Position numbers and translations under genes: made by a program
Shown: piece after piece, positions 54,343 to 62,373 of the stretch
Position numbering within the stretch: position 1 is the stretch's first letter
Layout: every line of letters begins with the position of its first letter
Assembly (NCBI GenBank): GCA_031292145.1
Contig: JARLHR010000097.1
Location: 62,001 to 126,000, forward strand
Direction of reading: 5' to 3'
Source of the DNA: Clostridium sp.
GTDB lineage: Bacteria > Bacillota > Clostridia > Clostridiales > Clostridiaceae
Length of the DNA stretch: 64,000 nt
The notes under the pieces: model-generated
The model's database searches: none
What the model saw: the letters and a program-made list of their open reading frames with translations, nothing else
What the model was told of the DNA's origin: nothing

Positions 54343-55299
54343 TTATGAATTAAGCATTACTTTCATATTTTTAACAAGACCTTCTACATCATATTCATTT
54401 TTGTGGAATAGATAAGGTGCAGTTGCAATAGGAACAAAATGATCTGGAGCACCAAGAATTTTAAATTGTGTTGATATACCTGCTTCAGCAATGACAGTTC
54501 CTACGTAATATCCCAGGCCTCCAATGATATTATGATCCTGTGCAGCTATAACTCTGCCAGTTTTTGCTGCAGAAAGAACTGCAGCAACATCAATTGGCTT
54601 AATTGTGTGCATATCTACAACTCTAATATTCTTACCAAGTTCTGCTTTAATAATTTCTGCTGCTTCTAGAGCAAACTGAACAACTATACCGCTGCATATA
54701 AAAGCTCCATCATCCCCTTCATTAGCTATGATCGCCTTACCAATTTCATACTTGTAATCTCCAGAGTAAATAGGTTTTATTGCTTCAATACCGCTACGGA
54801 TGTATATAGGCCCTTCATAATCAAGAGTTGCTTCAAGCATTTTACAAATCTGAGATGGATCACCTGGTTCTAAAATAGTCATTCCAGCTATACTACCCAT
54901 AATTGCACAATCTTCTAAAGCACAGTGTGTTGCACCAGATACACCTGATGAATAACCTGCATAATTTCCAATTAATCTTACGTTTAAATTACCATAAGCC
55001 ACGTCAGTACGACATTGTTCACAAGCTCTCATAGTTATAAAAGGAGCCATAGTAAATGCATATGGCATAAATCCTTCGTGAGCTAGACCTGCTGCAAAAC
55101 TTACTAAATTTTGCTCAGCTATTCCTACATTGAAAGTTCTTTCTGGAAATTCTTCAAAGAATCCACGGTTTCTGCTTGTTCCCATAAGATCAGCATTAAC
55201 TATAACTACTTTATCATTTTTTTCGCCAAGAGTTGTAATGTAGTTTCCAGCAACATCTCTAATGGCTACCATATCTCCAAAGCTTTGTGTATTACTCAT
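54343..55299 (-). CDS. Transketolase C-terminal subunit (copy 2)
   Basis: 318 residues: VVIVNADLMGTSRNRGFFEEFPERTFNVGIAEQNL in parts, APFITMRACEQCRTDVAYGN, SGATHCALEDCAIMGSI, GPIYIRSG and AAQDHNIIGGLGYYVGTVIAE. Start ATG 55299 lies 1 nt after the N-subunit stop (AACTAAAATG), so coupled; a longer frame overlaps that gene. Only moderately similar to copy 1 (33805-34743), so it is not a recent duplicate. Substrate range may differ. Confidence 0.9.
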   Translation of the reverse strand: MSNTQSFGDMVAIRDVAGNYITTLGEKNDKVVIVNADLMGTSRNRGFFEEFPERTFNVGIAEQNLVSFAAGLAHEGFMPYAFTMAPFITMRACEQCRTDVAYGNLNVRLIGNYAGYSSGVSGATHCALEDCAIMGSIAGMTILEPGDPSQICKMLEATLDYEGPIYIRSGIEAIKPIYSGDYKYEIGKAIIANEGDDGAFICSGIVVQFALEAAEIIKAELGKNIRVVDMHTIKPIDVAAVLSAAKTGRVIAAQDHNIIGGLGYYVGTVIAEAGISTQFKILGAPDHFVPIATAPYLFHKNEYDVEGLVKNMKVMLNS

Positions 55300-55300
55300 T

Positions 55301-56155
55301 TTAGTTTCCCCACTTTCTTTCAAATTCAGCTGTTAATTGATTAATAGCATCTTCACAATTTTCCTTACTTAATTTTCCCGCATGCCATTTAACCTCATTT
55401 TCCATAAAGTCTACACCTTTTCCTTTGATAGTGTGACAAATAATTACTGTAGGCTTATCAGAGTCTGCTGGCGGAAGATTATCAAATACTTCTATAAGAG
55501 CATTCATATCGTGGCCATCCACTTCAATTACCTTCCAACCAAAAACTCTGTATTTTTCACCAATGTCACCAATACCGCTTATTTCTTCAAGAGTACCGTC
55601 AAAACAAAGTTTATTACTATCTACAATACCAATTAAATTACCAAGTTTTTGATGACTTGCATTCATAACTGCTTCCCAAATTGAACCCTCAGATTGTTCA
55701 CCGTCACCCATAACAACGTATACTCTAGATTTTGTATTCTTCTTCAATTTTATTGCAGCAGCAATTCCACCACCTACAGGTAATCCGTGACCTAAGCTTC
55801 CAGTAGATACTTCTACATGCGGATTAATTAAGTTGCAAGAGTGCATAGCAAAACGACCATTATCACCTGCATATTCCTTATTGATGTCTTTTGAATCATA
55901 ACATCCTATAGCTGCTTGATTGTAGCTAGTAACTGCAGCAGCATGGCCTTTTGATAGGATGAAGCGATCTCTATCCTCCATTTTAGGATTTTGTGGATCA
56001 TAATTAATTTTGTACTGCCATAGAGCTGTCATTACATCTGTAACAGATAGATCTCCGCCGATGTGGATAACTTGCTGAGTACATAATTCAAGAAGTTCTT
56101 TTCTGATTTCAAGTGCAGCCTTTTCAAGCTTTTTTACCATTTCTTTACTTGCCAT
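55301..56155 (-). CDS. Transketolase N-terminal subunit (copy 2)
   Basis: 284 residues: QVIHIGGDLSVTDVMTALWQYK, DRDRFILSKGHAAAVTSYN, GSLGHGLPVGGGIAAAIKL, YVVMGDGEQSEGSIWEAVMNASHQK (TPP motif) and ICHTIKGKGVDFMEN. AAGGAAG precedes ATG 56155. Expressed from a sigma-54 promoter with the same kind of paired upstream sites as copy 1, so both transketolases look co-regulated. Confidence 0.9.
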   Translation of the reverse strand: MASKEMVKKLEKAALEIRKELLELCTQQVIHIGGDLSVTDVMTALWQYKINYDPQNPKMEDRDRFILSKGHAAAVTSYNQAAIGCYDSKDINKEYAGDNGRFAMHSCNLINPHVEVSTGSLGHGLPVGGGIAAAIKLKKNTKSRVYVVMGDGEQSEGSIWEAVMNASHQKLGNLIGIVDSNKLCFDGTLEEISGIGDIGEKYRVFGWKVIEVDGHDMNALIEVFDNLPPADSDKPTVIICHTIKGKGVDFMENEVKWHAGKLSKENCEDAINQLTAEFERKWGN

Positions 56156-56313
56156 GTTATGACTTCCTTTCTAAAAATATATTTTAAATTTGCTAAATTT
56201 AACTTATTGCACGTAAGGATTTTAGTCTACAGTATCTTTAATTGTATTCGCGTCGTATACCTCACTTTACACTATTGTTAAAAATTGCACTTACTTTGTA
56301 CACTTATTTATAT

Positions 56314-56329
56314 AGCAAGATCCTTGCCA
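56314..56329 (-). promoter_or_regulatory. Sigma-54 promoter of transketolase 2
   Basis: Minus strand TGGCAAGGATCTTGCT; GG and GC spacing exact. About 160 nt before the start codon. Confidence 0.8.
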
Positions 56330-56392
56330 AAGAAGAGTTTTGCACAAAACCTTGATTTTTAGGCTTTCCCATATCACAAACTTAAAATCAAA

Positions 56393-56438
56393 TTCTCCCT
56401 AATGAGAAAATTCTCTTACTTTTTCCCGCATTAGAGAC
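56393..56438. promoter_or_regulatory. Paired activator-site candidates, transketolase 2
   Basis: TTCTC-CCTAAT-GAGAA (56393-56408) and TTCCC-GCATTA-GAGAC (56423-56438), exactly 30 bp apart, starting 64 bp upstream of the sigma-54 element. No minus-strand gene ends here, so a terminator role is unlikely at this copy. Confidence 0.6.
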
Positions 56439-56468
56439 TTTTATGTAATAAACTAATTAGAAATTCTA

Positions 56469-56497
56469 TTTCAAATTTTATTTTTTTGTATTATAAT
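56469..56497 (+). promoter_or_regulatory. Probable promoter of the HxlR gene
   Basis: TATAAT at 56492-56497 is consensus; the -35 (TTTCAA, 17 bp before) is weak. It overlaps the transketolase-2 upstream region. Confidence 0.45.
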
Positions 56498-56534
56498 AAG
56501 CTATAAAATACATTTTAAAGTAGGTGGTTTGATT

Positions 56535-56870
56535 TTGATAGAATATAGAAACAAATCTTACATATGCCCTTTAGATTTAGGATTTGAAATGATTCGCGGA
56601 AAATGGAAGGCTGTAATATTATGTCATTTAAATGATGGAGCAAAAAGATTTCTTGAATTACAAAGAATTACCTGTGGTGTAAGTCAAAAAGTATTAAATG
56701 AATCCTTAAAACAACTTGAAGATGATGGATTAGTAAAAAAGCATATTCATGCAGAGATGCCTCCAAGAGTGGAATACTCATTAACTGAAAAAGGCTCTGA
56801 ATTAGTTCCTGCTTTGAAAATTATTGAAGGATGGTCTAATAATCATTTTTCTGATATTACAGATAAATAA
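56535..56870 (+). CDS. HxlR-family winged-helix regulator
   Basis: About 111 residues: ICPLDLGFEMIRGKWKAVILCHLNDGAKRFLELQRI in parts, GVSQKVLNESLKQLEDDGLVKKH and PPRVEYSLTEKGSELVPAL, the complete HxlR/MarR-like domain with the conserved N-terminal Cys (CP). Start TTG 56535 has AGGTGG at 56522-56527; the TTG at 56529 is too close to it. Upstream of an MFS gene, with a tandem operator between them. Family members often sense electrophiles or aldehydes through that Cys. It is the best candidate to bind the CTTAC-N6-GTAAG sites at six loci here. Confidence 0.88.
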   Translation: MIEYRNKSYICPLDLGFEMIRGKWKAVILCHLNDGAKRFLELQRITCGVSQKVLNESLKQLEDDGLVKKHIHAEMPPRVEYSLTEKGSELVPALKIIEGWSNNHFSDITDK

Positions 56871-56890
56871 AAATTTTCACTTTATCACCT

Positions 56891-56930
56891 AAAAGATTAT
56901 CGGTTTTAATTAGAACTGATAATCTTTTTT
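56891..56930 (+). terminator. Terminator after the HxlR gene
   Basis: Stem AAAGATTATC / GATAATCTTT with further pairing of GGTTTT/AGAAC region, then T6. Confidence 0.75.
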
Positions 56931-56960
56931 ATTTCGCAATACTTAGTACCTTATTAATTT

Positions 56961-56995
56961 CGCACCTTGAAGTAAGCATATTACTTTAAAGTGGG
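56961..56995. promoter_or_regulatory. Tandem HxlR-type operator candidate (locus e)
   Basis: CGCACCTTGAAGTAAG and ATTACTTTAAAGTGGG separated by 3 bp, between the HxlR and MFS genes. This is the classic place for the local regulator to act. Confidence 0.65.
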
Positions 56996-57108
56996 TACTT
57001 TCTTTTTTCTTAAATATATCTGATAATAGCTTTAAAGCAAAAAACTTAAATTTTAAATAGGCCTTTTAAAATTAAGACAAAAATCAAATTAAATTGGAGG
57101 AAATATTT

Positions 57109-58314
57109 TTGGAAATAAATATTAATTATAATTCAAAACAAAATACAAAAGAAAAAAAAGGATATCTTGCATTAATAGCTTTAGCTATTAGCGCTTTTGC
57201 TATTGGAACTACTGAATTCGTAATTGTTGGTTTACTCCCTTCCATAGCTGAAAATTTAAATATTTCAATTACTTCAACTGGACTTTTAGTTTCAGGTTAT
57301 GCCCTTGGCGTAGCATTTGGTGCGCCCATTCTAACATCACTTACAAGTAAAATATCCCGTAAATCACTTTTACTAATTTTAATGATAGTTTTCATTATTG
57401 GAAATATTACAGCTTGTTTATCTCAAAGTTTTACTTTATTATTAACAGCTCGCGTCATATCTGCTTTTGCTCATGGTGTATTTTTTTCTATAGCTTCAAC
57501 TATAGCTTCTGAATTAGTTCCAGAAGATAAAAAAGCTAGTGCAATTGCATTAGTTTTTACTGGTTTAACAGTTGCTACTATTACCGGAGTACCTTTAGGA
57601 ACTTATATTGGTCAACATTTTGGCTGGAGAGCAACCTTCTTTAGTGTATTTATCTTAGGTATTATTGCTTTTATTTCTACTTTAATCCTTGTTCCTAATA
57701 ATTTAAAAGCTTCTTCTTCTGTTTCATTAAAAGATCAAGTAAAGTTAATAACAAATAAACGTTTAATATTAGCTTTCCTTATAACAGCCTTAGGATATGG
57801 CGGCACCTTCGTTACATTCACTTTTTTAAGTCCGATACTTGAAAAAATAACTGGGTATTCCGAAAACTCTGTTACCTTTATATTACTCTTATATGGAGTT
57901 GCTATTGCTATTGGAAATACTCTAGGCGGAAAGGCAGCCAATAAAAATCCACTTAAAGCTTTACTATGGATGTTTGCTATTCAAGCTATAGTACTTTTAG
58001 TTCTATCGTTCACAGCTCCTTTCAAGATAGCTGGTACAATAACTGTTTTAGTAATGGGCATATTTGCATTTATGAACGTGCCTGGACTTCAATCATACGT
58101 TGTGCAGCTAGCTAACAAATATGTACCTTCTGCAGTTGATGTTGCTTCTGCTATAAACATATCTGCATTTAATTTAGGTATAGCATTAGGTGCGTTTATA
58201 GGTGGAATTGTAGTAAATACTTTAGGATTGCTTGCTACCCCTTGGATTGGTGCTTTACTAGTTTTAATTGCCGTTTTTCTTACTATTATAAGTATTAAAT
58301 TAGAAAATAAATAA
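57109..58314 (+). CDS. MFS transporter, drug-efflux/AraJ type
   Basis: About 401 residues with 12 hydrophobic segments: ALAISAFAIGTTEFVIVGLLP (the FxxGTxEF motif of DHA1 AraJ/YdhP-type exporters), GYALGVAFGAP, ARVISAFAHGVFFSIAS and GVPLGTYIGQHFGWRATFF. TTG 57109 is the start, 8 nt after GGAGG (57096-57100); the frame start at 57094 includes that site. Probably exports a toxic compound or sugar-like effector sensed by the HxlR regulator. Confidence 0.88.
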   Translation: MEININYNSKQNTKEKKGYLALIALAISAFAIGTTEFVIVGLLPSIAENLNISITSTGLLVSGYALGVAFGAPILTSLTSKISRKSLLLILMIVFIIGNITACLSQSFTLLLTARVISAFAHGVFFSIASTIASELVPEDKKASAIALVFTGLTVATITGVPLGTYIGQHFGWRATFFSVFILGIIAFISTLILVPNNLKASSSVSLKDQVKLITNKRLILAFLITALGYGGTFVTFTFLSPILEKITGYSENSVTFILLLYGVAIAIGNTLGGKAANKNPLKALLWMFAIQAIVLLVLSFTAPFKIAGTITVLVMGIFAFMNVPGLQSYVVQLANKYVPSAVDVASAINISAFNLGIALGAFIGGIVVNTLGLLATPWIGALLVLIAVFLTIISIKLENK

Positions 58315-58359
58315 TATTATGTTTTTTACTACCTATAAAATTACTTCACCAGAAACACA

Positions 58360-58398
58360 CTTACTTTAAAGTAAGTGTGTTTCTAACTTAAAAGTGCG
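58360..58398. promoter_or_regulatory. HxlR-type operator candidate pair (locus f)
   Basis: CTTACTTTAAAGTAAG is a perfect 16-bp palindrome within a 32-bp perfect palindrome (58352-58383), followed after 7 bp by CTAACTTAAAAGTGCG. It lies between the MFS gene and the PocR-type gene and may also be the MFS terminator. Confidence 0.6.
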
Positions 58399-58512
58399 TA
58401 CTTTACTTATTCCAATTAAACTACAATAATTATAGTATTGTAGTTTCACATGGTTACTTGATAACATTAGCGATAGATAGTTAAAAAATTTATAAATAAG
58501 GAAGTGAATTTT

Positions 58513-59541
58513 ATGAATAATAGTACAAATTATGAATCTTGGCTTGAAAGCATAAACTTAAGTGATATATTAGATATAAATCTTTTACAAAAGTTTCAGG
58601 ATGATTTTGCAAAAAATTTTGGTATTTCTTGTATTACTTTTGACACCAATGGAAAACCTCTTACAAAAGTAAGCAATCCTACTGAATTTTGTGAAAAATA
58701 TACTCGCTGCAGCAAAATAGGAAACTCACGTTGCAATCAATGTGATTTAGATGGATTAAAACAATCTATTGAAACAGGGAAAGTTTTCATTTATAAATGT
58801 CATACTGGATTGGTGGATTTTGCAGTTCCAATAATAATTGCTAGAAAGCATCTAGGCGGTATATACGGTGGACAAGTTGCTTATGAAAAATTAGAAGAAA
58901 ATATAATTAGGAAAATTTCTAGAGAATTAGGTATAGATGAAAATGAATATTTGACTTCTGCTAATAAAGTTAATATTATTTCTACTGATAAGATTCAAAC
59001 AGCTTCAAATATTTTATATACTGTTGGAAATACTTTAGCACAAATAGGATTTAAACAATTCTTGTTTAAAAAAATGTTTGAAACCTTAAAGATAAATGTA
59101 GAGCAATCATCATCTATATTAAATAATTTATCAACTTCTGCCACGGAAGTATCTAAGAATCAACAAAATTTAAACTCTGAGATAAAAAAAGTGGACGAAT
59201 TATCTTGTAAAATTAATAAAATATCAGAGTTTATAAAACAAATCGCAAAAGAAACTAACATGTTAGGATTAAATGCTGCTATAGAAGCATCTCGAGCTGG
59301 AACTGCTGGCAATGGCTTTAATATAGTCGCCAATGAAATAAGAAAACTTTCGGATAAGTCAAAAGAAACTGTAAACAATATAGTAGAAACAAATGTAGCT
59401 ATTTCAAAATCATTAAATAACACCCAAAACCTATCTGAATCTACTCTTGATTTAACTGAGAAGCAAACCTCTTACATTAGAGAAGTTGCTGAAACAATAC
59501 AAGAAGTACTGGAAATGGCTAATTCATTAAATAATATTTAA
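58513..59541 (+). CDS. Cytosolic PocR-domain methyl-accepting protein
   Basis: 342 residues. 1-190: PocR sensor (NFGISCITFDTNGKPLTKVSN, CSKIGNSRCNQCDLDG, FIYKCHTGLVDFAVPIIIARK in parts, GGIYGGQV) with a cluster of conserved Cys that bind small diols or polyols in the PocR family. 200-342: short chemotaxis signalling domain (KETNMLGLNAAIEASRAGTAGNGF in parts). No membrane helices, so a cytosolic chemoreceptor. Start ATG 58513 with GGAAGTG upstream; the GTG at 58504 is too close. Preceded by operator f. PocR activates 1,2-propanediol use in Salmonella, so with mgsA in the window the sensed ligand may be a diol, by inference. Confidence 0.85.
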   Translation: MNNSTNYESWLESINLSDILDINLLQKFQDDFAKNFGISCITFDTNGKPLTKVSNPTEFCEKYTRCSKIGNSRCNQCDLDGLKQSIETGKVFIYKCHTGLVDFAVPIIIARKHLGGIYGGQVAYEKLEENIIRKISRELGIDENEYLTSANKVNIISTDKIQTASNILYTVGNTLAQIGFKQFLFKKMFETLKINVEQSSSILNNLSTSATEVSKNQQNLNSEIKKVDELSCKINKISEFIKQIAKETNMLGLNAAIEASRAGTAGNGFNIVANEIRKLSDKSKETVNNIVETNVAISKSLNNTQNLSESTLDLTEKQTSYIREVAETIQEVLEMANSLNNI

Positions 59542-59893
59542 TCTAATATTTTATGCTATAATAATTACTAATTCATACTTTGAATATTATATATTTTGCA
59601 TTTTGCTGAAAATCACTGCGCCTGTAGACATTAAGAATAAGTGCAAAACTTAACTGCAAATTATTTAAAAGCTTCAAAATATTTAATTTAGGATTAATCA
59701 TAAAAAAATCGTAAAATGTATATGTCTAACATTCTCAGAGCACTCCACTGTTTTACGTATATATCAAGATTTCTTTTTCCCCAGTTATATCAGCTTTTAT
59801 TATGGATTTAGTATTTTGTTCTATATGTTATATACTATGAAAGTAAATATAGACATACCTATGAATATAACAATAGAAAAATGTATTTACATG
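59542..59893. other. Intergenic region between convergent genes
   Basis: A weak inverted pair CGTAAAA / TTTTACG (near 59711 and 59752) might terminate both neighbours; nothing else is supported. Confidence 0.4.
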
Positions 59894-60349
59894 TTATTCA
59901 TCTATATCAGGTATTACACTGAATATATTTTTCACGGTCTTTAGTACAAAATGAGTTTTTGTTGCCGATACCCCTTCTAAACTCTTTATTTCCCTATGTA
60001 TCCTTTCAAGGTGATCAGATGATTTACAAAATATTTTAAGCATAAAATCAAAATCTCCGGTCAAATAATAACATGAAACAATATTATTATTGTTTTTTAT
60101 TGCTGTAGCAAAAGATTCATAAAACTTTGGATGCTCAAGACTGACCTCCATCAAGGCTGTCATATCATTGCCTAATTTCTTTTGATCTACAATAATAGTA
60201 TAATTTTTAATTACATTGTTTTTTTCCATTTTACGTATACGTTCAATAACCGCTGAAACTGATAAATGAATTTCTTTACTTATATCAGATGCTTTATTTC
60301 TTGCATTTAATTTTAGATATCTTAATATTTTATAATCCATTTTATCCAT
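59894..60349 (-). CDS. Lrp/AsnC-family regulator
   Basis: 151 residues: KILRYLKLNARNKASDISKEIHLSVSAVIERIRKME in parts (N-terminal helix-turn-helix), then the RAM ligand domain with VIKNYTIIVDQKKLG, CYYLTGDFDFMLKIFCKS and LEGVSATKTHFVLKTVKN. ATG 60349 has AGAGGAT upstream. Amino-acid responsive regulation is typical. Target unknown; single gene. Confidence 0.9.
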   Translation of the reverse strand: MDKMDYKILRYLKLNARNKASDISKEIHLSVSAVIERIRKMEKNNVIKNYTIIVDQKKLGNDMTALMEVSLEHPKFYESFATAIKNNNNIVSCYYLTGDFDFMLKIFCKSSDHLERIHREIKSLEGVSATKTHFVLKTVKNIFSVIPDIDE

Positions 60350-60463
60350 AAATAAAATCCTCTCTTCCTAGAAATGATGGCAACAGACTAAAAAAATACT
60401 AATTATAGTCTTCATTAGTATTCTAATAACATATTAATTCATGGGAAATATATTATTTTTAAC

Positions 60464-60510
60464 AAAAAAAATACTTCTCCGTGGAAAATGCCTTCCACGA
60501 TGAAGTATTT
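60464..60510 (-). terminator. Terminator of the purine permease gene
   Basis: Stem AATACTTC-N-CCGTGGAA / TTCCACGATGAAGTATT, loop AATGCC, with T8 on the minus strand. Just after the stop at 60526. Confidence 0.85.
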
Positions 60511-60525
60511 ATATTAATTATATAC

Positions 60526-61860
60526 TTATAGTGCGAATAATACAACAAATGCTGCTGCAATAAAATACATTGGTACTGGAATATCTTTTGATTTCCCAGT
60601 AAATAATTTTATTAATACATAAGATACAAATCCAAATGCTAAACCATCTGTAATTGAATATGTTAAAAGTGTTAATATTAATGTTAAGAATACAGGCATC
60701 CCTTCAGTAAAATCTGAAAAATCAACCTTTGTTATTGGTTCCATCATTACTACTCCTAAAACTATTAGAACTGGAGCTGTAGCAAATCCTGGTATAGCAG
60801 TTAAAACTGGCGAAAAGAATAATGATAAAAAGAATAATGCTGCTATTGTAAGTCCTGCAAGTCCTGTTCTTCCACCTTCAGCAATACCTGATGCTGATTC
60901 TATATATGCTACAGGTGTAGAAGTTCCTAAACATGCTCCAATTGTTGAACCAATTGCATCAGCTGTTAATACTTTATCAGCATTAAGAACATTACCCTTT
61001 TCATCTAAATAACCTGCTTTTGAAGCTAGACCAATCAAAGTTCCAATACTGTCAAATACATCAATAAATAACATGGAAACAATAGCCGGAATTATTCCTA
61101 CTACCATTGCACTTTTAAAATCAAATTGCATAAATACTGGAGCAACTGATGGAGGCATGGACACTATTCCAGCAGGTGCCGCAGCAACTCCAAATATCAT
61201 ACCAAGTATATATACAGAAAACATTCCAATAATAAATGAACCCTTTATATTTTTATAAAATAATACTGCTATTATAATTACACCTAAACAAGCTAGAAGA
61301 ACTGTTGGATCTTTTAAATTTCCTAAACCAACTAATGTAGCCTGGTTACCAACGATTATTTTAGCATCTTGAAGACCAATAAATGCTATAAAGAATCCAA
61401 TCCCAATACTAATTGCATATTTTAATGTTTGAGGAACACTATCAATAATTACTTGTCTAATTTTAAATACATTAAGTAATAAAAATATAATTCCTTCAAT
61501 TAATGAAGCTGCTAAAGCTGTTTGCCATGAAAACTTCATTGTTAAACAGATTGTAAATGTAAAAAATGCATTTAACCCCATACCTGGTGCCATACCAAAT
61601 GGATAATTAGCAACAAGTGCCATAATTACAGTTCCAATAAAGGAAGCTAATGCTGTTGCTGTAAATACTGCTGATATATCCATACCTGATTGGCTTAAGA
61701 TACTTGGATTTACAACTAATATGTATGCCATAGTTAAAAAAGTAGTTAATCCTGCTAACATTTCAGTCTTTACATTTGTTTTGTTTTTTGATAAATGAAA
61801 TATTTTTTCAAGTATCCCATTTTCTGTGTTCTTTACCGTATTTTTTGATACATTGTCCAC
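60526..61860 (-). CDS. Guanine/hypoxanthine permease, NCS2 PbuG-like
   Basis: 444 residues with about 12-13 hydrophobic segments: TNVKTEMLAGLTTFLTMAYILVVNP in parts, GMAPGMGLNAFFTFTICL, FDSIGTLIGLASKAG, DAIGSTIGACLGTSTPVAYIESASG in parts and GGRTGLAGLT. These are the marks of AzgA/PbuG-type purine permeases. A guanine riboswitch with a terminator precedes it, so transcription is reduced when guanine is abundant, and guanine or hypoxanthine is the expected cargo. Confidence 0.93.
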   Translation of the reverse strand: MDNVSKNTVKNTENGILEKIFHLSKNKTNVKTEMLAGLTTFLTMAYILVVNPSILSQSGMDISAVFTATALASFIGTVIMALVANYPFGMAPGMGLNAFFTFTICLTMKFSWQTALAASLIEGIIFLLLNVFKIRQVIIDSVPQTLKYAISIGIGFFIAFIGLQDAKIIVGNQATLVGLGNLKDPTVLLACLGVIIIAVLFYKNIKGSFIIGMFSVYILGMIFGVAAAPAGIVSMPPSVAPVFMQFDFKSAMVVGIIPAIVSMLFIDVFDSIGTLIGLASKAGYLDEKGNVLNADKVLTADAIGSTIGACLGTSTPVAYIESASGIAEGGRTGLAGLTIAALFFLSLFFSPVLTAIPGFATAPVLIVLGVVMMEPITKVDFSDFTEGMPVFLTLILTLLTYSITDGLAFGFVSYVLIKLFTGKSKDIPVPMYFIAAAFVVLFAL

Positions 61861-61995
61861 TTTTAATTCCTCCTATTTTTGAGCTACACAAATACACTTC
61901 CACTCTAAAAGAATATTTTTGTTAGCATTTACACTAACAAACTAAAATATAAAAGAATAATAACAAGAATTTATAGTTACCAAGCCATTAAAAAC

Positions 61996-62027
61996 ATAAA
62001 CCCCTTTGTTATTACAAAGGGGTTTAT
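61996..62027 (-). terminator. Expression-platform terminator of the guanine riboswitch
   Basis: Perfect 14-bp stem ATAAACCCCTTTGT / ACAAAGGGGTTTAT, followed on the minus strand by TGTTTTT. It lies 18 nt downstream of the aptamer. Confidence 0.8.
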
Positions 62028-62045
62028 AAGCAAAATACCTATAAA

Positions 62046-62115
62046 CACCCATAGTCAGACAATTTACGGTAGTCCGGTAGAGACACTTAGACCTTATTTC
62101 TAAGCATATACGGGT
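62046..62115 (-). promoter_or_regulatory. Guanine riboswitch aptamer (purine class)
   Basis: Minus strand: P1 ACCCGTATA ... TATGGGTG, P2 CTTAGA-AATAAGG-TCTAAG, the J2/3 core TGTCTCTACC, P3 CGGACTACCGTAAATTGTCTG (described; loop kisses with the P2 loop), and J3/1 ACTATG. The ligand-pairing base is C (GACTAT), not U, so guanine/hypoxanthine rather than adenine. Upstream of the purine permease gene, as expected. Confidence 0.93.
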
Positions 62116-62373
62116 AAAATTTCAAATTTTACATATGATCTATCAATCCACTATATTCCATTCTTGCATATAACATCTTAAATTATATGATTAACAAAAT
62201 ATAATATATTAAGAGTGTGATACATAGCTCTCTTTTTATATACCTAATCCTACAACAAATCTCTTCATAAATCAATAGCAATTTTATTATTTTAAGTATT
62301 TTTTTCAATTTTCGAAGTTAATCGTTCGTCTTTTTCACAATGTAATCATACACAGTATTAGTAATTCAAATTA
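62116..62373. other. Intergenic region upstream of the riboswitch
   Basis: Should contain the permease promoter on the minus strand; no box strong enough to call. No gene seen. Confidence 0.4.

Noticed and set aside
33805-56155. Transketolase copies 1 and 2 as a recent duplication
   Set aside because: The two pairs share motifs but differ throughout, so they are old paralogues or were acquired separately.
56535-56870. HxlR regulator as evidence for the RuMP formaldehyde pathway
   Set aside because: No hexulose-phosphate synthase or isomerase gene is in the window; HxlR is a broad family and the name alone does not imply formaldehyde fixation.
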